Shown one piece after another: positions 62,481 through 64,000 of a DNA stretch of 64,000 bases. The position numbers and the translations under genes were made by a program. Within the stretch, counting starts at the first letter, position 1. Each line of letters starts with the position of its first letter. The notes below the pieces were generated by a model. The model made no database searches. It saw only the letters and a list, made by a program, of their open reading frames with translations, and was not told the DNA's origin. Source of the stretch: Sinotaia quadrata (Eukaryota > Mollusca > Gastropoda > Architaenioglossa > Viviparidae); contig CM054183.1 of NCBI GenBank assembly GCA_028829895.1, positions 18,074,975 to 18,138,974 of the forward strand, in the 5' to 3' direction.

Positions 62481-63230
62481 TCTTATTTCTTTCTTTTTTT
62501 CTCTGTTTCTTTCACTTGGAACTGGACATCATTGATTGATCTGAAGGCTTATTGAGAACTATAGTGTCTGGTCTTCATGTAAGAATAACTCGATCTGCCC
62601 TTATCTCAAAGTCCCACAGTATTTTGACTTCTTCTGTCTCGGTGATTGGTTCTGGTTGGTGTATCCATGCTTTTTCTGATGTTTGTACTTTTATTTCTCA
62701 CACAGATTTCCTTGTATGCGTTTTGCAACGTCGTTGTGTCTTTTGGTGTATTCTTTCTGTTCCAACCAGAACCCGACATCCAGATAGTATATGGTTCTTC
62801 TTTCAAACATGTATTTGCAGAGTCTTCATTTAGAATCATTTAAGACTTTCATGATCTTTGTATTTTTTGTGATTTCATGTTTAGTGTTTGATCTTGAGCA
62901 GCCGTTACGAGTGCTTCTGTTTCTGCTTTCAAACCTGCTTCCTTCATCCACCTGTACATTGATTGTTTTGATGGTGTTTCATCAGCTTGTTGCTGAGGTA
63001 TTTTGGCTCCAAGTTTTTGTTAATGACTATTTTGATGTTTTCTTCCATGTTTCTTTGTCTATGAGACTTGGAATAGTCCACTCATCTTTAACAGTGGCTA
63101 TTTTTTCTGTTGCTATTTCAGATGTAGGTCTATAACTTCTTCCATGACATCTTTAATTTTCTTGAGACCTCTGCCTCCAATTTTCCAAAATACATAGAGC
63201 CTGTCTACAAAGGTTTTACACCGCTATGCC
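62470..63230 (-). mobile_element. LINE 3' fragment, decayed, frameshifted
   Basis: Minus strand, several frames: LYVFWKIGGRGLKKIKDVME, then QSMYRWMKEAGLKAETEALV with TAAQDQTLN, then a segment ending in the WIHQPEPITETEEVKILWDF hallmark and EIRADRVIL, RPDTIVLNK. The order GGRGL / YxWxxxAxLKxETExLxxAAQDQ / HQPExxTExxxVKILWDF is that of LINE C-termini. Multiple stops and frame changes show it is dead. Its last part is paralogous to 61780-62112. Confidence 0.75.
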
Positions 63231-63409
63231 ATGCACTAGTAAAGTAATATTTATATTGATTCCATGCTTCCATAATTAACACAGGCTGGTAAAATCTTGA
63301 GAGAAATATTAATAAAAATGTTTGTTTTCAAGCGATGTAACTAAAAGTACACTCTCTATGAGATGATATTTTGTAATATTTAATTATTACCTTAATATGT
63401 TTAAGCACG

Positions 63410-63595
63410 GAATAATGATTGGTCCAAAGGTCAAGGTGTTAAGGTCTCGAGCATTAGTTCATGGGGTCAAGACTCACTCCAGTCCAAAGATGGAATGGCT
63501 GACTTAAATTATGGGACACCTTGTCGGCCGAGGCCGATTTTGCGCTGAAGATTGTGGTGGGTTTTTGAAGAGGTTGTGGTTGTTTTGTTTAGTGT
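63410..63595 (+). mobile_element. Possible tRNA-derived SINE with (TG)n tail
   Basis: GGTCAAGGTGTTAAGGTCTC resembles a pol III A box region and GGGGTCAAGACTCACTCC, about 30 bp later, resembles a B box (GGTTCRANNCC). A (TG)n run follows at 63593, as SINE tails often do. The B box is imperfect and no second copy is present to confirm boundaries. Confidence 0.35.
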
Positions 63596-63628
63596 GTGTG
63601 TGTATGTATGTGTGTGTATGTGTGTGTA

Positions 63629-63682
<54 letters not shown>
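63593..63682. repeat. (TG)n microsatellite
   Basis: TGTATG mixed run then perfect TG. Confidence 0.97.
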
Positions 63683-63683
<1 letters not shown>

Positions 63684-63719
63684 CGAGTCTGACAAATTCT
63701 GTGTCATGGCCTCGTGACC

Positions 63720-63985
63720 CAATTGCTCGTTTTCAAAAATTAAATTTTGAAGGGACCTTTGTTGAAATTCTCCCATGATACATCAGTATCGAGAAGCTTC
63801 TAGCAAGGTCAGATTTGTTGCATAACTTTAGGCCATTGTCCAGCACCTTCGAGATCAACAACATACCACGTGAGTAGTCACGTGATGCGTCAATGCAGTT
63901 TTATAAAAATGCGATCACGCGCGCGAAATCCGTACTCGCATCCCAGAATCGGCCGACGCAACAAGTCAGCTAAATTAGCTCCGTC
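63720..63985 (-). mobile_element. Interspersed repeat family 3, copy 2
   Basis: Reverse-orientation relative of 52435-52685, sharing TAGAAGCTTCTCGATACTGA-like and CATCACGTGACTACTCACGTG-like blocks. It may run past the end of the window. Confidence 0.6.
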
Positions 63986-64000
63986 CGCCGCATATCGAGT

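Larger units (their letters stand above)
61172..62620. repeat. 936-bp tandem duplication carrying a mini-exon and part of a LINE
   Basis: Positions 61172-61400 and 62108-62335 are near-copies, including the 48-nt mini-exon with both splice sites; 61990-62107 and about 62500-62620 (LINE end) are also paralogous, in the same order. The first unit begins TTAACACT at 61172 and the second begins TTAACACT at 62108, within the LINE hallmark, giving a period of 936 bp. The region between is diverged and filled with TTA/TTG trinucleotide runs. Confidence 0.75.

Overview
This window looks like non-coding-rich, AT-rich nuclear DNA from an animal, most likely a lophotrochozoan and possibly a mollusc. The evidence is spliced genes with GT-AG introns, remnants of non-LTR retrotransposons, a hAT-type MITE, very dense micro- and minisatellites (units of about 24-120 bp), and a multi-exon gene of the MOLO1/TPM-domain family, which is common in invertebrates. 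Nothing points to a prokaryote or a virus. The taxonomic guess is inference only.

Two genes can be supported. (1) Plus strand, 46969-54909: a five-exon gene for a secreted/membrane TPM-domain protein like MOLO1 (modulator of levamisole receptor). All five exons join in phase. One exon (48943-49087) has no long open frame of its own and was found by asking which exon would repair the phase mismatch between its neighbours. The predicted protein is 343 residues: signal peptide, Cys-containing N-terminal segment, TPM/MOLO1 domain, then three predicted membrane segments. (2) Minus strand, 62321 down to 59065: the 3' end of an unidentified gene. It has a tandemly duplicated 48-nt mini-exon, a 66-nt exon and a terminal exon with stop, all joined at phase 1. 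The 5' end lies outside the window.

Layout: 1-5800 is a series of simple and tandem repeats. 5.8-6.4 kb, 24.1-25.7 kb, 27.4-28.8 kb (inverted) and 50.0-50.4 kb carry copies of one interspersed repeat with TGTG...CACA ends, resembling solo LTRs. 7.0-7.3 kb is a 302-bp hAT-like MITE with an 8-bp target duplication. 8.9-10.0 kb is a 26-copy, 40-bp minisatellite with partial higher-order structure. 10-24 kb and 29-46 kb are mostly unique AT-rich DNA broken by minisatellites, with no recognisable gene. 46.9-54.9 kb is the MOLO1-like gene. 55-59 kb is minisatellites. 59.0-62.4 kb is the minus-strand gene end. 61.8-63.2 kb has decayed LINE 3' fragments, and 63.4-64.0 kb has a possible tRNA-derived SINE and another interspersed repeat.

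Most open frames in the window are translations of microsatellites or of minisatellites whose unit length is a multiple of three, and are not genes. I found no rRNA, tRNA, CRISPR array or operon, and no convincing new biological system. The most interesting items are the gene-structure ones: the tandem mini-exon duplication with one breakpoint inside a LINE, and the serial duplication of a 5' splice site in the MOLO1-like gene.
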